Positions 9,549 to 19,631 of a stretch of 64,000 bases of DNA are shown piece by piece; within the stretch, counting starts at the first letter, position 1, and each line of letters starts with the position of its first letter. The position numbers were made by a program, and so were the translations under genes. Under the pieces are notes generated by a model that ran no database searches, was not told the origin of the DNA, and saw nothing but the letters and a program-made list of their open reading frames with translations. The stretch is from contig NC_087064.1 of the NCBI RefSeq assembly GCF_963678635.1, forward strand, positions 12,322,819-12,386,818, given 5' to 3'. Origin of the DNA: Symsagittifera roscoffensis. Taxonomy: Eukaryota; Xenacoelomorpha; Acoela; Convolutidae.

Positions 9549-9619
9549 GCATCGGTGGTTCAGTCCTAGAATTGTCTCCTGCCACGCGACAGACACGGGA
9601 TCGATTCCCGGCCGATGCA
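9549..9619 (+). pseudogene. tRNA-Gly(GCC)-like, class E
   Basis: D loop TCCTAG lacks GG; T stem ACGGG with loop ATCGATT. Acceptor perfect. Partner 44669. Confidence 0.85.
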
Positions 9620-9840
9620 AAGCAGCAAAGCAAAAAACTTTGCCGGAAAAGCGCAAACTTAAATTTTTGCGTTTTTTACTGCTCCACTGTCAAAAAAGAG
9701 GAAACTACTAAAATATTCAGCTGAGTTCAAAACCTCAATTAGACTGAAACAAAGTTTTCATGATTTTGTTTAAAGTTTTCATGAAAAAGTTGGATTGAAG
9801 AGCAAAACTTTGTTCAGACGATTAAAATAGTGTAAATCAA

Positions 9841-9911
9841 GCATCGCTGGTTCAATAGTAGAATTGTCGCCTGCCACGCGATAGATCCGGTTTTGAGTCC
9901 CAACCGATGCA
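9841..9911 (+). pseudogene. tRNA-Gly(GCC)-like, class A
   Basis: D loop CAATAGTAG; T arm CCGGTTTTGAGTCCCAA is badly paired. Partner 44961. Confidence 0.83.
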
Positions 9912-10121
9912 TAGCAGAAAGAATTTCCTAGGAAAAAGCAGTCTTAAACTTTTGTAACTTTTTACTGTACCACTGTCAAAAAAGAGGAAAACTACTCAAA
10001 TAAATAGCTGTATTTTAAAACTCAAATGAATTGAATAATTTAAGACTTCGAATCAAAATATTGTTGAAAAACTGAAACGAAGGGCAAAGTTTTTGTTCAA
10101 ACACTGAACAACCTAATTCAA

Positions 10122-10191
10122 GCATCAGTGGTTCAGTGGTAGGATTGTCGCCTGCAAAGCAAAATACCCGTGTTCGAACCCGGCCAATGCA
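10122..10191 (+). pseudogene. tRNA-Gly-derived, class C, anticodon GCA
   Basis: 70 nt: T loop has lost one base (TTCGAA then CCCGG). Partner 45242. Confidence 0.82.
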
Positions 10192-10391
10192 GCGCAGAGA
10201 GTTTTACTAGAAATGCGCAAGTTTAAATTTCTGTAATTTTTACTGTTCCACTGTCAAAAAAGAGAAAACTACTAAAATATTCAGCTGAATTCAACCTCAA
10301 TTAGAAAGAAACAAATTTTTCATGATTTTGTTCGAAGTTTCGAAGAAAAAATTGGATTGAAGTGCAAAACTTTGTTAAAACGATTAAAATA

Positions 10392-10462
10392 GCATCGGTG
10401 ATTCAGTGGTAGAATTGTCGCCTGCCACGCGATAGAACCGGGTTCGATTCACGGCCGATGCA
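10392..10462 (+). pseudogene. tRNA-Gly(GCC)-like, class A
   Basis: Acceptor and anticodon arms intact; T12 side reads GATTC and T stem 3' strand is CACGG. The upstream spacer is shortened. Confidence 0.86.
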
Positions 10463-10684
10463 AAGCAGCAAAGCAAAAAATTTCGCCGGAAAAGCGCAAA
10501 CTTGAATTTTTTCATTTTTTTACTGTTCCACTGTCAAACAAGAGGAAATCACCAAAATATTCAGCTGAGTTCAAAACCTCAATTAGACTGAAACAAAGTT
10601 TTTATGATTTTATTCAAAGTTTTGATGAAAAAAATGGATTGAAGAGCAAAAATTGGTTCAAACAATTAAAATAGTGTTAATCAT

Positions 10685-10755
10685 GCATCGCTGGTTCAGT
10701 GATAGAATTGTCGCCAGCCACGCTATAGACCCGGGTTTGATTCCCGGCCGATGCA
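10685..10755 (+). pseudogene. tRNA-Gly-like, U33 lost
   Basis: CGCCAGCCACGCTAT has A at 33 and a stem mismatch at 41; T loop TTTGATT. Confidence 0.83.
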
Positions 10756-10977
10756 AAGTAGGAGAGCCAAAAATTTTGCCGGAAAAGCTCAAGATTAAAT
10801 TTTTTCAGTTTTTTACTGTTCCACTGTGAAAAAAGAGGAAACTACCAAAATATTCAGCTGATTTCAAAACCTCAATTAGAGTGAAACAAAGCTTTCATGA
10901 TTTTGTTCAAAGTTTTGATGAAAAAAATGGATTGAAGAGCGAAACTTTCTTCAAACAATTAAAATAGTGTTAAGCAA

Positions 10978-11048
10978 GCATCGCTGGTTCAGAGGTAGAA
11001 TTGTCGCCTGCCAGGCGATAAACCCGACTTCGATTCCCGGCCGATGCA
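10978..11048 (+). pseudogene. tRNA-Gly(GCC)-like, class A
   Basis: D loop CAGAGGTAG, loop base 38 is G, T stem CCGAC. Confidence 0.83.
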
Positions 11049-11261
11049 AAGCAGAAACAATTTCCTAGTAAAGAGCAGTCTTAAACTTTTGTAACTTATT
11101 ACTGTTCCACTGTCAAAAAAGAAGAAAACTACTCAAATAAATAGCTGAAGTTCAAAACTCAAATTAAATGAATCATTCTTGATTTTGATTCGAAACTTTG
11201 GTGAAGAAATGAAATGAAGAACAAAGTTTTTGTTCAAACGATTAAAACAGTTAAAAATCAA

Positions 11262-11302
11262 GCGTCGGTGGTTCAGTTGTAGCATTGACGCCTTCGACGC
11301 GC
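11262..11302 (+). pseudogene. tRNA-Gly 5' half, class B type
   Basis: Core stops after ACGCG and joins GCAGATTG, normally the flank after a class C core. T arm, B box and acceptor 3' strand are missing. Confidence 0.85.
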
Positions 11303-11516
11303 AGATTGTTTTCTTAGAAAAGCGCAAACTTAAACTTTTGTAATTTTTTACTGTTCCACTAACAAAAAAAGGGAAAAATTACCCAAATAATTAGCTGAAT
11401 TCGAAACTTCAGTTAAAATGAAACAAAGTTTTCATGATTTTGATTCAAAGCTTTGATGAAAATAATTGGATGATAGAGCAAAACTTTGCTGGAACAATAA
11501 TAGCAGTTAAAATCAA

Positions 11517-11587
11517 GCATCGGTGGTTCAATGGTAGAATTGTCGCCTGCCACGCGATAGACCCGAGTTCGATTCCCGGCCGAAGCA
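11517..11587 (+). pseudogene. tRNA-Gly(GCC)-like, class A
   Basis: D loop CAATGGTAG, T stem CCGAG, acceptor end CCGAAGC: two stem mismatches only. Confidence 0.85.
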
Positions 11588-11809
11588 AAGCAGCAGATCA
11601 AAAAATTTTGCCAGAAAAGCGCAAACCTAAATTTTTTCAACTTTTTACTGTTCCACTGTCAAAAATTAGGAAACTACCAAAATATTCAGCTGAATTCAAA
11701 ACCTCAATTAGACTGAAACAAAGCTTTCATGATTTTTCTCAAAGTTTTGATGAAAAAAATGGATTGAAGAGCAAAAATTGGTTCAAACAATTGAAATAGT
11801 GTTAATCAA

Positions 11810-11880
11810 ACATCAGTGGTTCAGTGATAGAATTTTCGCCTGCCACGCTATAGACCCGGGTTCGATTCCCGGCCGATGCA
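11810..11880 (+). pseudogene. tRNA-Gly(GCC)-like, class A
   Basis: Starts ACATCAG; anticodon stem 3' side GCTAT; T arm perfect. Related to 14677. Confidence 0.84.
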
Positions 11881-12102
11881 AAGTAGGAGAGCCAAAAATT
11901 TTGCCGGAAAAGCTCAAACTTAAATTTTTTCAATTTTTTACTGTTCCACTGTGAAAAAAGAGGAAACTACCAAAATATTCAGCTGAGTTCAAAACCTCAA
12001 TTAGAGTGAAACCAAGTTTTCATAATTTTGTTCAAAGTTTTGATGAAAAAAATGGATTGAAGAGCGAAACTTTCTTCAAACGATTAAAATAATGAAAATC
12101 CA

Positions 12103-12173
12103 GCATCGGTGGTTCAGTGGTAGAATTGTCGCCTGCCACGCGATAAACCCGGCTTTGATTCCCGGCCGATGCA
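12103..12173 (+). pseudogene. tRNA-Gly(GCC)-like, class A
   Basis: Only the T arm is damaged: CCGGC with loop TTTGATT. Also base 45 is A. Copy at 20773. Confidence 0.86.
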
Positions 12174-12387
12174 AAGCAGAAAAAAATTTCCTGGGAAAGA
12201 GCAGTCTTAAACTTTTGTAACTTATTATTGTTCCACTGTCAAAAAAGAAGAAAACTACTCAAATAAATAGCTGAAGTTCAAAACTCAAATTAAATGAATC
12301 ATTTTTGATTTTGATTCGAAACTTTGGTGAAGAAATGAAATGAAGAACAAAGTTTTTGTTCAAACGATTAAAACAGTTAAAAATCAA

Positions 12388-12427
12388 GCATCGGTGGTTC
12401 AGTTGTAGCATTGACGTCTTCCACGCG
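12388..12427 (+). pseudogene. tRNA-Gly 5' half, class B type
   Basis: Ends at CTTCCACGCG joined to CAGATTG, as at 11262. Copy at 21058. Confidence 0.85.
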
Positions 12428-12642
12428 CAGATTGTTTTCCTAGAAAAGCGCAAACTTAAACGTTTGTAATTTTTTACTGTTCCACTAACAAAAAAAGGGA
12501 AAAATTACCCAAATAATTAGCTGAACTCAAAACTTCAGTTAAAATGAAACAAAGTTTTCATGATTTTGATTCAAAGTTTTGATGAAAATAATTGGATGAT
12601 AGAGCAAAACTTTGCTGGAACAATTATAGCAGTTAAAATCAA

Positions 12643-12713
12643 GCATCGGTGTTTCAGTGGTAGAATTATCTCCTGCCACGCGACAGACCCAGGTTCGATT
12701 CCCGGCCGGTGCA
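12643..12713 (+). pseudogene. tRNA-Gly(GCC)-like, class E
   Basis: GGTGTTTCAG D stem mismatch, ATCTCCTGCC, T stem CCAGG, acceptor end CCGGTGC. Copy at 21313. Confidence 0.85.
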
Positions 12714-12830
12714 AAGCAGGAGAGCCAAAAACTTTGCCGGAAAAGCGCAAACTTAAGTTTTTCGTTTTTTTTACTGTTCCACTGTCAAAAAAGAGGAAAC
12801 TACCAAAATATTCAGGTGAGTTCAAAACCT

Positions 12831-12853
12831 GATTTCGATTCCCGTCCGATGCA
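12831..12853 (+). pseudogene. tRNA-Gly 3' fragment, class D type
   Basis: Only the T arm and acceptor 3' strand remain; the break joins spacer TTCAAAACCT to GATTTCGATT. Copy at 21500. Confidence 0.8.
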
Positions 12854-13072
12854 AATCAGAAAAGCAGAAAAATTTTGCCAGAAAAGCGCAAACTTAAATT
12901 TTTGCAACTTTTCACTGTTCCACTGTCAAAAAAAAAAACTACTGAAATATTCAGCTGAATTCAACCTCAATTAGAGTGAAACAAATTTCTCATGATTTTG
13001 TTCAAAGTTTTGAGGAAAAAATTGGATTGAAGAGCAAAACTTTGTTGAAACGATTAAAATAGTGTAAATCAA

Positions 13073-13114
13073 GCATCGCTGGTTCAGTGGTAGAAGTGTC
13101 GCCTCCCACGCGAT
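13073..13114 (+). pseudogene. tRNA-Gly 5' half, class F (CCC)
   Basis: Core ends after CCTCCCACGCGAT and fuses to TACCCAAATAATTAGG. First of the 549-bp subrepeats. Confidence 0.85.
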
Positions 13115-13285
13115 TACCCAAATAATTAGGGAAAAAATAGGGAAAAATTACCCAAATAATTAGCTGAATTCGAAACTTCAGTTAAAATGAAACAAAGTTT
13201 TCATGATTTTGATTCAAAGCTTTGATGAAAACAATTGGATGATAGAGCAAAACTTTGCTGGAACAATAATAGCAGGTAAAATCAA

Positions 13286-13356
13286 GCATCGGTGGTTCAA
13301 TGGTAGAATTATCGCCTGCCACGCGATAGACCCGAGTTCGATTCCCGGCCGATGCA
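13286..13356 (+). tRNA. tRNA-Gly (GCC), one T-stem mismatch
   Basis: Anticodon stem ATCGC/GCGAT pairs fully with A27-U43. One A-C mismatch in T stem CCGAG; D loop has CAATGG. B box AGTTCGATTCC is one base off. May be a pseudogene. Confidence 0.35.
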
Positions 13357-13621
13357 AAGCAGCAGATCAAAAAATTTTGCCAGAAAAGCGCAAACCTAAT
13401 TTTTTTCATTTTTTTACTGTTCCACTGTCAAAAATTAGGAAACTACCGAAATATTCAGCTGAATTCAAAACCTCAATTAGAATGAAACAAATTTTTCATG
13501 ATTTTGTTCAAAACCGCAATTAGAATGAAACAAATTTTTTTTGATTTTGTTCAAAGTTTTGAACAAAAAAGTGGATTGAAGAGCAAAACTTTGTTGAAAC
13601 GATTAAAATAGTGTAAATCAA

Positions 13622-13663
13622 GCATCGCTGGTTCAGCGGTAGAAGTGTCGCCTCCCACGCGAT
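13622..13663 (+). pseudogene. tRNA-Gly 5' half, class F (CCC)
   Basis: 549-bp copy of 13073 with C in the D loop (CAGCGGTAG). Confidence 0.85.
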
Positions 13664-13834
13664 TACCCAAATAATTAGGGAAAAAATAGGGAAAAATTAC
13701 CCAAATAATTAGCTGAATTCGAAACTTCAGTTAAAATGAAACAAAGTTTTCATGATTTTGATTCAAAGCTTTGATGAAAACAATTGGATGATAGAGCAAA
13801 ACTTTGCTGGAACAATAATAGCAGTTAAAATCAA

Positions 13835-13905
13835 GCATCGGTGGTTCAATGGTAGAATTATCGCCTGCCACGCGATAGACCCGAGTTCGATTCCCGGCCG
13901 ATGCA
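13835..13905 (+). tRNA. tRNA-Gly (GCC), one T-stem mismatch
   Basis: 549-bp copy of 13286, core identical. Confidence 0.35.
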
Positions 13906-14170
13906 AAGCAGCAGATCAAAAAATTTTGCCAGAAAAGCGCAAACCTAATTTTTTTCATTTTTTTACTGTTCCACTGTCAAAAATTAGGAAACTACCGAAA
14001 TATTCAGCTGAATTCAAAACCTCAATTAGAATGAAACAAATTTTTCATGATTTTGTTCAAAACCGCAATTAGAATGAAACAAATTTTTTTTGATTTTGTT
14101 CAAAGTTTTGAACAAAAAAGTGGATTGAAGAGCAAAACTTTGTTGAAACGATTAAAATAGTGTAAATCAA

Positions 14171-14212
14171 GCATCGCTGGTTCAGCGGTAGAAGTGTCGC
14201 CTCCCACGCGAT
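14171..14212 (+). pseudogene. tRNA-Gly 5' half, class F (CCC)
   Basis: Third 549-bp copy, CAGCGGTAG as in 13622; the counterpart at 22292 has CAGTGGTAG. Confidence 0.85.
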
Positions 14213-14383
14213 TACCCAAATAATTAGGGAAAAAATAGGGAAAAATTACCCAAATAATTAGCTGAATTCGAAACTTCAGTTAAAATGAAACAAAGTTTTC
14301 ATGATTTTGATTCAAAGCTTTGATGAAAACAATTGAATGATAGAGCAAAACATTGCTGGAACAATAATAGCAGTTAAAATCAA

Positions 14384-14454
14384 GCATCGGTGGTTCAATG
14401 GTAGAATTGTCGCCTGCCACGCGATAGACCCGAGTTCGATTCCCGGCCGATGCA
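14384..14454 (+). tRNA. tRNA-Gly (GCC), one T-stem mismatch
   Basis: Like 13286 but with G27 (GTCGC/GCGAT). T stem CCGAG keeps the single mismatch. Confidence 0.35.
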
Positions 14455-14676
14455 AAGCAGCAGATCAAAAAATTTTGCCAGAAAAGCGCAAACCTAAATT
14501 TTTTCATTTTTTTACTGTTCCACTGTCAAAAATTAGGAAACTACCGAAATATTCAGCTGAATTCAAAACCTCAATTAGACTGAAACAAAGTTTTCATGAT
14601 TTTGTTTAAAGTTTTGATGAAAAAAATGGATTGAAGAGCAAAAATTGGTTCAAACAATTGAAAAAGTGTTAATCAA

Positions 14677-14747
14677 GCATCAGTGGTTCAGTGATAGAAT
14701 TGTCGCCTGCCACGCTATAGACCCGGGTTCGATTCCCGGCCGATGCA
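14677..14747 (+). pseudogene. tRNA-Gly(GCC)-like, class A
   Basis: Two mismatches: acceptor GCATCAG at 6 and anticodon stem GCTAT at 41. D loop AGTGATAG. T arm perfect. Confidence 0.85.
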
Positions 14748-14969
14748 AAGTAGGAGAGCCAAAAATTTTGCCGGAAAAGCTCGAACTTAAATTTTTTCAA
14801 TTTTTTACTGTTCCACTGTGAAAAAAGAGGAAACTACCAAAATATTCAGCTGAGTTCAAAACCTCAATTAGAGTGAAACAAAGTTTTCATAATTTTGTTC
14901 AAAGTTTTGATGAAAAAAATGGATTGAAGAGCGAAACTTTCTTCAAACGATTAAAATAATGAAAATCCA

Positions 14970-15040
14970 GCATCGGTGGTTCAGTGGTCGAATTGTCGCC
15001 TGCCACGCGATAAACCCGGCTTTGATTCCCGGCCGATGCA
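14970..15040 (+). pseudogene. tRNA-Gly(GCC)-like, class A
   Basis: As 12103 with the additional D-loop change GGTCGAA; T stem CCGGC. Confidence 0.85.
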
Positions 15041-15254
15041 AAGCAGAAAAAAATTTCCTGGGAAAGAGCAGTCTTAAACTTTTGTAACTTATTACTGTTC
15101 CACTGTCAAAAAAGAAGCAAACTACTCAAATAGATAGCTGAAGTTCAAAACTCAAATTAAATGAATCATTTTTGATTTTGATTCGAAACTTTGGTGAAGA
15201 AATGAAATGAAGAACAAAGTTTTTGTTCAAACGATTAAAACAGTTAAAAATCAA

Positions 15255-15294
15255 GCATCGGTGGTTCAGTTGTAGCATTGACGCCTTCCACGCG
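15255..15294 (+). pseudogene. tRNA-Gly 5' half, class B type
   Basis: Ends CTTCCACGCG joined to CAGATTG. Copy at 23376. Confidence 0.85.
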
Positions 15295-15509
15295 CAGATT
15301 GTTTTCCTAGAAAAGCGCAAACTTAAACTTTTGTAATTTTTTACTGTTCCACTAACAAAAAAAGGGAAAAATTACCCAAATAATTAGCTGAATTCGAAAC
15401 TTCAGTTAAAATGAAACAAAGTTTTCATGATTTTGATTCAAAGCTTTGATGAAAATAATTGGATGATAGAACAAAACTTTACTGGAACAAATATAGCAGT
15501 TAAAATCAA

Positions 15510-15580
15510 GCATCAGTGGTTCAGTGGTAGAATTATTGCCTGCCATGCGATAGACCCGGGTTCGATTCCCGGCCGATGCA
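15510..15580 (+). pseudogene. tRNA-Gly(GCC)-like, class A, one acceptor mismatch
   Basis: GCATCAG gives A-C at 6-67; anticodon stem ATTGC/GCGAT still pairs through T-G; T arm perfect. Close to an intact tRNA. Confidence 0.7.
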
Positions 15581-15698
15581 AAGCAGGAGAGCCAAAAACT
15601 TTGCCGGAAAAGCGTAAAATTAAGTTTTTTCGTTTTTTTTACTGTTCCACTGTCAAAAAAGAGGAAACTACCAAAATATTCAGGTGAGTTCAAAATCT

Positions 15699-15721
15699 GA
15701 TTTCGATTCCCGTCCGATGCA
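15699..15721 (+). pseudogene. tRNA-Gly 3' fragment, class D type
   Basis: Same truncated T arm plus acceptor as at 12831. Copy at 23820. Confidence 0.8.
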
Positions 15722-15941
15722 AATCAGAAAAGCAGAAAAATTTTGCCAGAAAAGCGCAAACTTAAATTTTGCAACTTTTCACTGTTCCACTGTCAAAAAA
15801 GAGAAAACTACTGAAATATTCAGCTGAATTCAACCTCAATTAGAGTGAAACAAATTTCTCATGATTTTGTTCAAAGTTTTGATGAAAAGATTGGATTGAA
15901 CAGCAAAACTTTGTTGAAACGATTAAAATAGTGTAAATCAA

Positions 15942-16012
15942 GCATCGCTGGTTCAGTGGTAGAAGTGTCGCCTCCCACGCGATAGACGCATGTTCGCTTC
16001 CCGGCCGATGCA
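15942..16012 (+). pseudogene. tRNA-Gly-like, class F (CCC)
   Basis: Full-length parent form of the 5' halves. Anticodon CCC; T loop TTCGCTT loses A58; T stem GCATG is unpaired. Confidence 0.85.
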
Positions 16013-16222
16013 TAGCAGAAAAATTTTCCTAGGAAAGAGCAGTCTTAAACTTTTGTAACTTATTACTGTTCCACTGTCAACAAAGAGGAAAACTACTCAA
16101 ATAAATAGCTGTATTTTAAAACTCAAATGAATTGAATCTTTCATGATTTTGATTCAAAATATTGTTAAAAAATTGAAATGAAGGGCAAAGTTTTTGTTCA
16201 AACGGTGAACAGCTTAATTCAA

Positions 16223-16293
16223 GCATCAGTGGTTGAGTGGCCGGATTGACGCCTGCCAAGCAATATACCCGTGTTCGAGTCCCGGCCGATGCA
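16223..16293 (+). pseudogene. tRNA-Gly(GCC)-like, class C
   Basis: TTGAGTGGCCGGATT D arm, AAGCAATAT; followed at once by GCTTTGTTC, so the spacer is nearly deleted. Confidence 0.84.
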
Positions 16294-16327
16294 GCTTTGT
16301 TCAAACTATCAAAATCGACTACATCAA

Positions 16328-16398
16328 GCATCGGTGGTTCAGTCGTAGAATTGTCGCCTGACACGCGATAGACCCGATTTCATTTCCCGTCCGATGCA
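16328..16398 (+). pseudogene. tRNA-Gly-derived, class D, anticodon GAC
   Basis: CTGACACG gives a Val-type anticodon. T loop TTCATTT lacks the B-box core. Confidence 0.84.
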
Positions 16399-16621
16399 AA
16401 GCAGTAAAGCAGAAAACTTATGCCGGAAAATCACAAATTTAAATTTCTGCAATTTTTCACAGTTCCACTGTCAAAAAAGAGGAAACTAATGAACTATTCA
16501 GCTGAATTCAAAACCTCAATTAGAATGAAACAAATTTTTCATGATTTTGTTCGAAATTTTGGAGAAAAAACTGGATTGAAGAGCAAAACTTTATTCAAAC
16601 GATTAAAATAGTGTAAATCAA

Positions 16622-16692
16622 GCATCGCTGGTTCAGTGGTAGAATTGTCGCCTCCCACGCTATAGACGCATGTTCGCTTCCCAGCCGATGCA
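16622..16692 (+). pseudogene. tRNA-Gly-like, class F (CCC)
   Basis: GAATTGTCGCC version with GCTAT stem and CCAGCCGATGC end. An almost identical monomer is at 40639. Confidence 0.85.
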
Positions 16693-16905
16693 TAGCTGAA
16701 AAAATTTTCTAGGAAAGAGGGGTTTTAAACTTTTGTAACTTATTACTGTTCCACTGTCAAAAAAGAGAAAACTACTGAAATATTCAGCTGAATTCAACCT
16801 CAATTAGAGTGAAACAAATTTCTCATGATTTTGTTCAAAGTTTTGATGAAAAAATTGGATTGAAGAGCAAAACTTTGTTGAAACGATTAAAATAGTGTAA
16901 ATCAA

Positions 16906-16976
16906 GCATCGCTGGTTCAGTGGTAGAAGTGTCGCCTCCCACGCGATAGACGCATGTTCGCTTCCCGGCCGATGCA
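16906..16976 (+). pseudogene. tRNA-Gly-like, class F (CCC)
   Basis: 964-bp copy of 15942. Confidence 0.85.
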
Positions 16977-17186
16977 TAGCAGAAAAATTTTCCTAGGAAA
17001 GAGCAGTCTTAAACTTTTGTAACTTATTACTGTTCCACTGTCAACAAAGAGGAAAACTACTCAAATAAATAGCTGTATTTTAAAACTCAAATGAATTGAA
17101 TCTTTCATGATTTTGATTCAAAATATTGTTAAAAAATTGAAATGAAGGGCAAAGTTTTTGTTCAAACGGTGAACAGCTTAATTCAA

Positions 17187-17257
17187 GCATCAGTGGTTCA
17201 GTGGCCGGATTGACGCCTGCCAAGCAATATACCCGTGTTCGAGTCCCGGCCGATGCA
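17187..17257 (+). pseudogene. tRNA-Gly(GCC)-like, class C
   Basis: 964-bp copy of 16223 but with TTCAG restored in the D arm. Confidence 0.84.
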
Positions 17258-17291
17258 GCTTTGTTCAAACTATCAAAATCGACTACATCAA

Positions 17292-17362
17292 GCATCGGTG
17301 GTTCAGTCGTAGAATTGTCGCCTGACACGCGATAGACCCGATTTCATTTCCCGTCCGATGCA
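17292..17362 (+). pseudogene. tRNA-Gly-derived, class D, anticodon GAC
   Basis: 964-bp copy of 16328. Confidence 0.84.
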
Positions 17363-17585
17363 AAGCAGTAAAGCAGAAAACTTATGCCGGAAAATCACAA
17401 ATTTAAATTTCTGCAATTTTTCACAGTTCCACTGTCAAAAAAGAGGAAACTAATGAACTATTCAGCTGAATTCAAAACCTCAATTAGAATGAAACAAATT
17501 TTTCATGATTTTGTTCGAAATTTTGGAGAAAAAACTGGATTGAAGAGCAAAACTTTATTCAAACGATTAAAATAGTGTAAATCAA

Positions 17586-17656
17586 GCATCGCTGGTTCAG
17601 TGGTAGAATTATCGCCTCCCACGCGATAGACGCATGTTCGCTTCCCGGCCGATGCA
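17586..17656 (+). pseudogene. tRNA-Gly-like, class F (CCC)
   Basis: 964-bp copy of 16622 with ATCGCC and GCGAT, so its anticodon stem pairs; T loop still TTCGCTT. Confidence 0.85.
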
Positions 17657-17868
17657 TAGCAGAAAAAATTTTCTAGGAAAGAGCGGTTTTAAACTTTTGT
17701 AACTTATTACTGTTCCACTGTCAAAAAAGAGGAAAACTACTCAAATAAAGAGCTGAAGTTCAAAAATCAAATGAAATGAATCATTCATGGTTTTGATTCA
17801 AAAATTTAGTGAAAATTTGAAATGAAGAGCAAAATTTTTAAACCGATGTTAAAACAGATAACAATCAA

Positions 17869-17939
17869 GCATCGGTGGTTCAGTTGTAGCATTGACGCTT
17901 TTCACACGATAGACCATGGTTTAATTCCCGAGCGATGCA
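17869..17939 (+). pseudogene. tRNA-Gly-derived, class B, anticodon UUC
   Basis: GACGCTTTTCACACGAT: anticodon TTC (Glu type) and broken stem; T arm ATGGTTTAATT. Confidence 0.82.
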
Positions 17940-18161
17940 AACCAGAAAAGCAAAAAAATATTCTAGAAAAGCGCAATTTTACATTTTTCAATTTTTTACT
18001 GTGCACTGTCAAAAAAGAGGAAAACTACTAAAATAATTAGCTTGAATTCGAAACCTCAATTGAAACGAAACAAATTTTTTATGATTTTGATTCAACGCTT
18101 TGTTGAAAACTTGGATGATAGAGCAAAACTTTGCTGGAACGATTATAGCACTTTGAATAAA

Positions 18162-18232
18162 GCATCGGTGGTTCAGTGGTAGAATTGTCGCCTGCCACGC
18201 GATAGACCCGGGTTCGATTCCCGGCCGCTGCA
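18162..18232 (+). tRNA. tRNA-Gly (GCC), one acceptor mismatch
   Basis: Exact consensus except CCGCTGC, which gives T-C at 4-69. Both promoter boxes intact. Copy at 26283. Confidence 0.42.
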
Positions 18233-18454
18233 AAGCTGCAAAGAAAAAAATTATGCCGGAAAAGCGAAAACTTAAATTTCTGCAACGTTTTACTGTTCCA
18301 CTGTCAAAAAAGGGGAAACTACTGAAATTTTCAGCTGAATTCAAAACCTCAATTAGAATGAAACAAATTTTTCATGATTTTACTCGAAGTTTCGAAGAAA
18401 AAAGTGGATTGAAGAGCAAAACTTTATTCAAACGATTAAAATAGTGTAAACCAA

Positions 18455-18524
18455 GCATCGGTGGTTCAGTGGTAGAATTGTCGCCTGCACCCTATAGACC
18501 CGGGTTCGATTCCCGGCCGATGCA
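18455..18524 (+). pseudogene. tRNA-Gly-like with damaged anticodon arm
   Basis: CTGCACCCTATAG is one base short and reads GCA; other arms perfect. Relatives at 29121 and 54837. Confidence 0.85.
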
Positions 18525-18732
18525 TAGCAGAAAAAATTTCATAGGAAAGAGCAGTCTTAAACTTTTATAACTGATTACTGTTCAACTGTCAAAAAAGAAG
18601 AAAACTACTCAAATAAAGAGCTGAAGTTCAAAACTCAAATGAAATGATTTAGATTTTGATTCGAAAATTTATTGAAAAACTGAAATGAAGAGCAAAGTTT
18701 TTGTTCAAACGATTAAAACAGATAAAAATCAA

Positions 18733-18803
18733 GCATCGGTGGTTTAGTTGTAGCATTGACGCCTTCCACGCGATAGACCATGGTTCGATTCACGGGCGAT
18801 GCA
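18733..18803 (+). pseudogene. tRNA-Gly-like, class B (UCC)
   Basis: TTTAG D arm, GACGCC stem, T stem 3' strand CACGG. Confidence 0.84.
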
Positions 18804-19028
18804 AAGCAGAAAAGCAGAAAATTTTTTCTAGAAAAGCGCATTTTTACGTTTTCCAAGTTTTTACTGTGCCACTGTCAAAAAAAAAAGGAAAACTACTAAA
18901 ATAATTAGCTGAATTCGAAATATCATTTAAAATGAAACAAATTTTTTATGATTTTTATTCAACGCTTTGTTGAAAACTAGGATGATAGAGCAAAACTTTG
19001 CTGGAACGATTATATCAGTTCAAATAAA

Positions 19029-19099
19029 GCATCGGTGGTTCAGTGGTAGAATTGTCGCCTGCCACGCGATAAACCCGGGTTCGATTCCCGGCCGATGCA
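19029..19099 (+). tRNA. tRNA-Gly (GCC), intact cloverleaf
   Basis: Differs from the exact consensus only at base 45 (A) in the variable loop; all stems and boxes intact. Copy at 27150. Confidence 0.55.
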
Positions 19100-19322
19100 A
19101 AGCAGCAAAGCAAAAATTTTTGCCGGATAAAGCGCAAACCTAAATTTTTTCATTTTTTTACTGTTCCACTGTCAAAAATGAGGATACTACCGAAATATTC
19201 AGCTGAGTTCAAAACCTCAATTAGACTGTAACAAAGTTTTTATGATTTTGTTCAAAGTTTTGATGAAAAAAACGGATTGAAGAGCGAAACTTTCTTCAAA
19301 CGATTAAAAAAGTGTTAAGAAA

Positions 19323-19393
19323 GCGTCGCTGGTTTAGTGATAGAATTGTCGCCTGGCACGCGATGGACCCGGGTTTGATTCTCGGCCGATGCA
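19323..19393 (+). pseudogene. tRNA-Gly-derived, class G, anticodon GGC
   Basis: GCGTCGC start, CTGGCACGCGATGG gives an Ala-type anticodon; T arm TTTGATTCTCGG. Confidence 0.83.
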
Positions 19394-19560
19394 TAGCAGA
19401 AAAAGTTTCCTAGGAAAAAGCAGTCTTAAACTTTTGTATTTTATTACTGTTCCACTGTCAAAAAAGAGGAAAATTGCTCAAATGAATTGAATCAAAACAT
19501 TGTTAAAAAAATGAAACAAAGGGCAAAGTTTTTGTTCAAACGGTAAACAAATTATTTCAA

Positions 19561-19631
19561 GCAGCAGTGGTTCAGTGGCAGGATTGTCGCCTGCCAAGCG
19601 ATATACCCATGTTTGAGTCCCGGCCGATGCA
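19561..19631 (+). pseudogene. tRNA-Gly(GCC)-like, class C
   Basis: GCAGCAG start; AAGCGATAT keeps most stem pairs; T arm CATGTTTGAGT. Confidence 0.83.

Larger units (their letters stand above)
7860..10200. repeat. Order-conserved block, left copy (partner 42939-45320)
   Basis: Cores 8143, 8438, 8717, 9009, 9297, 9549, 9841, 10122 correspond to 43220, 43504, 43794, 44086, 44374, 44669, 44961, 45242 (offset 35,077, then 35,120). Confidence 0.83.
13024..14576. repeat. 549-bp subrepeat, 2.8 copies
   Basis: Copies start at 13024, 13573 and 14122, the third incomplete. Each holds a 5' half of a class F core fused to a spacer, then a nearly full class A core. The unit is shorter than two monomers because the class F core lost its 3' half and following spacer. 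Confidence 0.9.
15781..17708. repeat. 964-bp higher-order repeat, two copies
   Basis: 15781-16744 and 16745-17708 align at offset 964. Each has cores F, C, D, F; the C and D cores sit only 105 bp apart because the C core is followed directly by GCTTTGTTCAAAC, a spacer deletion fixed before the duplication. Confidence 0.9.

Noticed and set aside
13110-13170. Telomere-like TTACCC
   Set aside because: TTACCCAAATAATTAG occurs as spacer text once or twice per unit and not as a hexamer tract.
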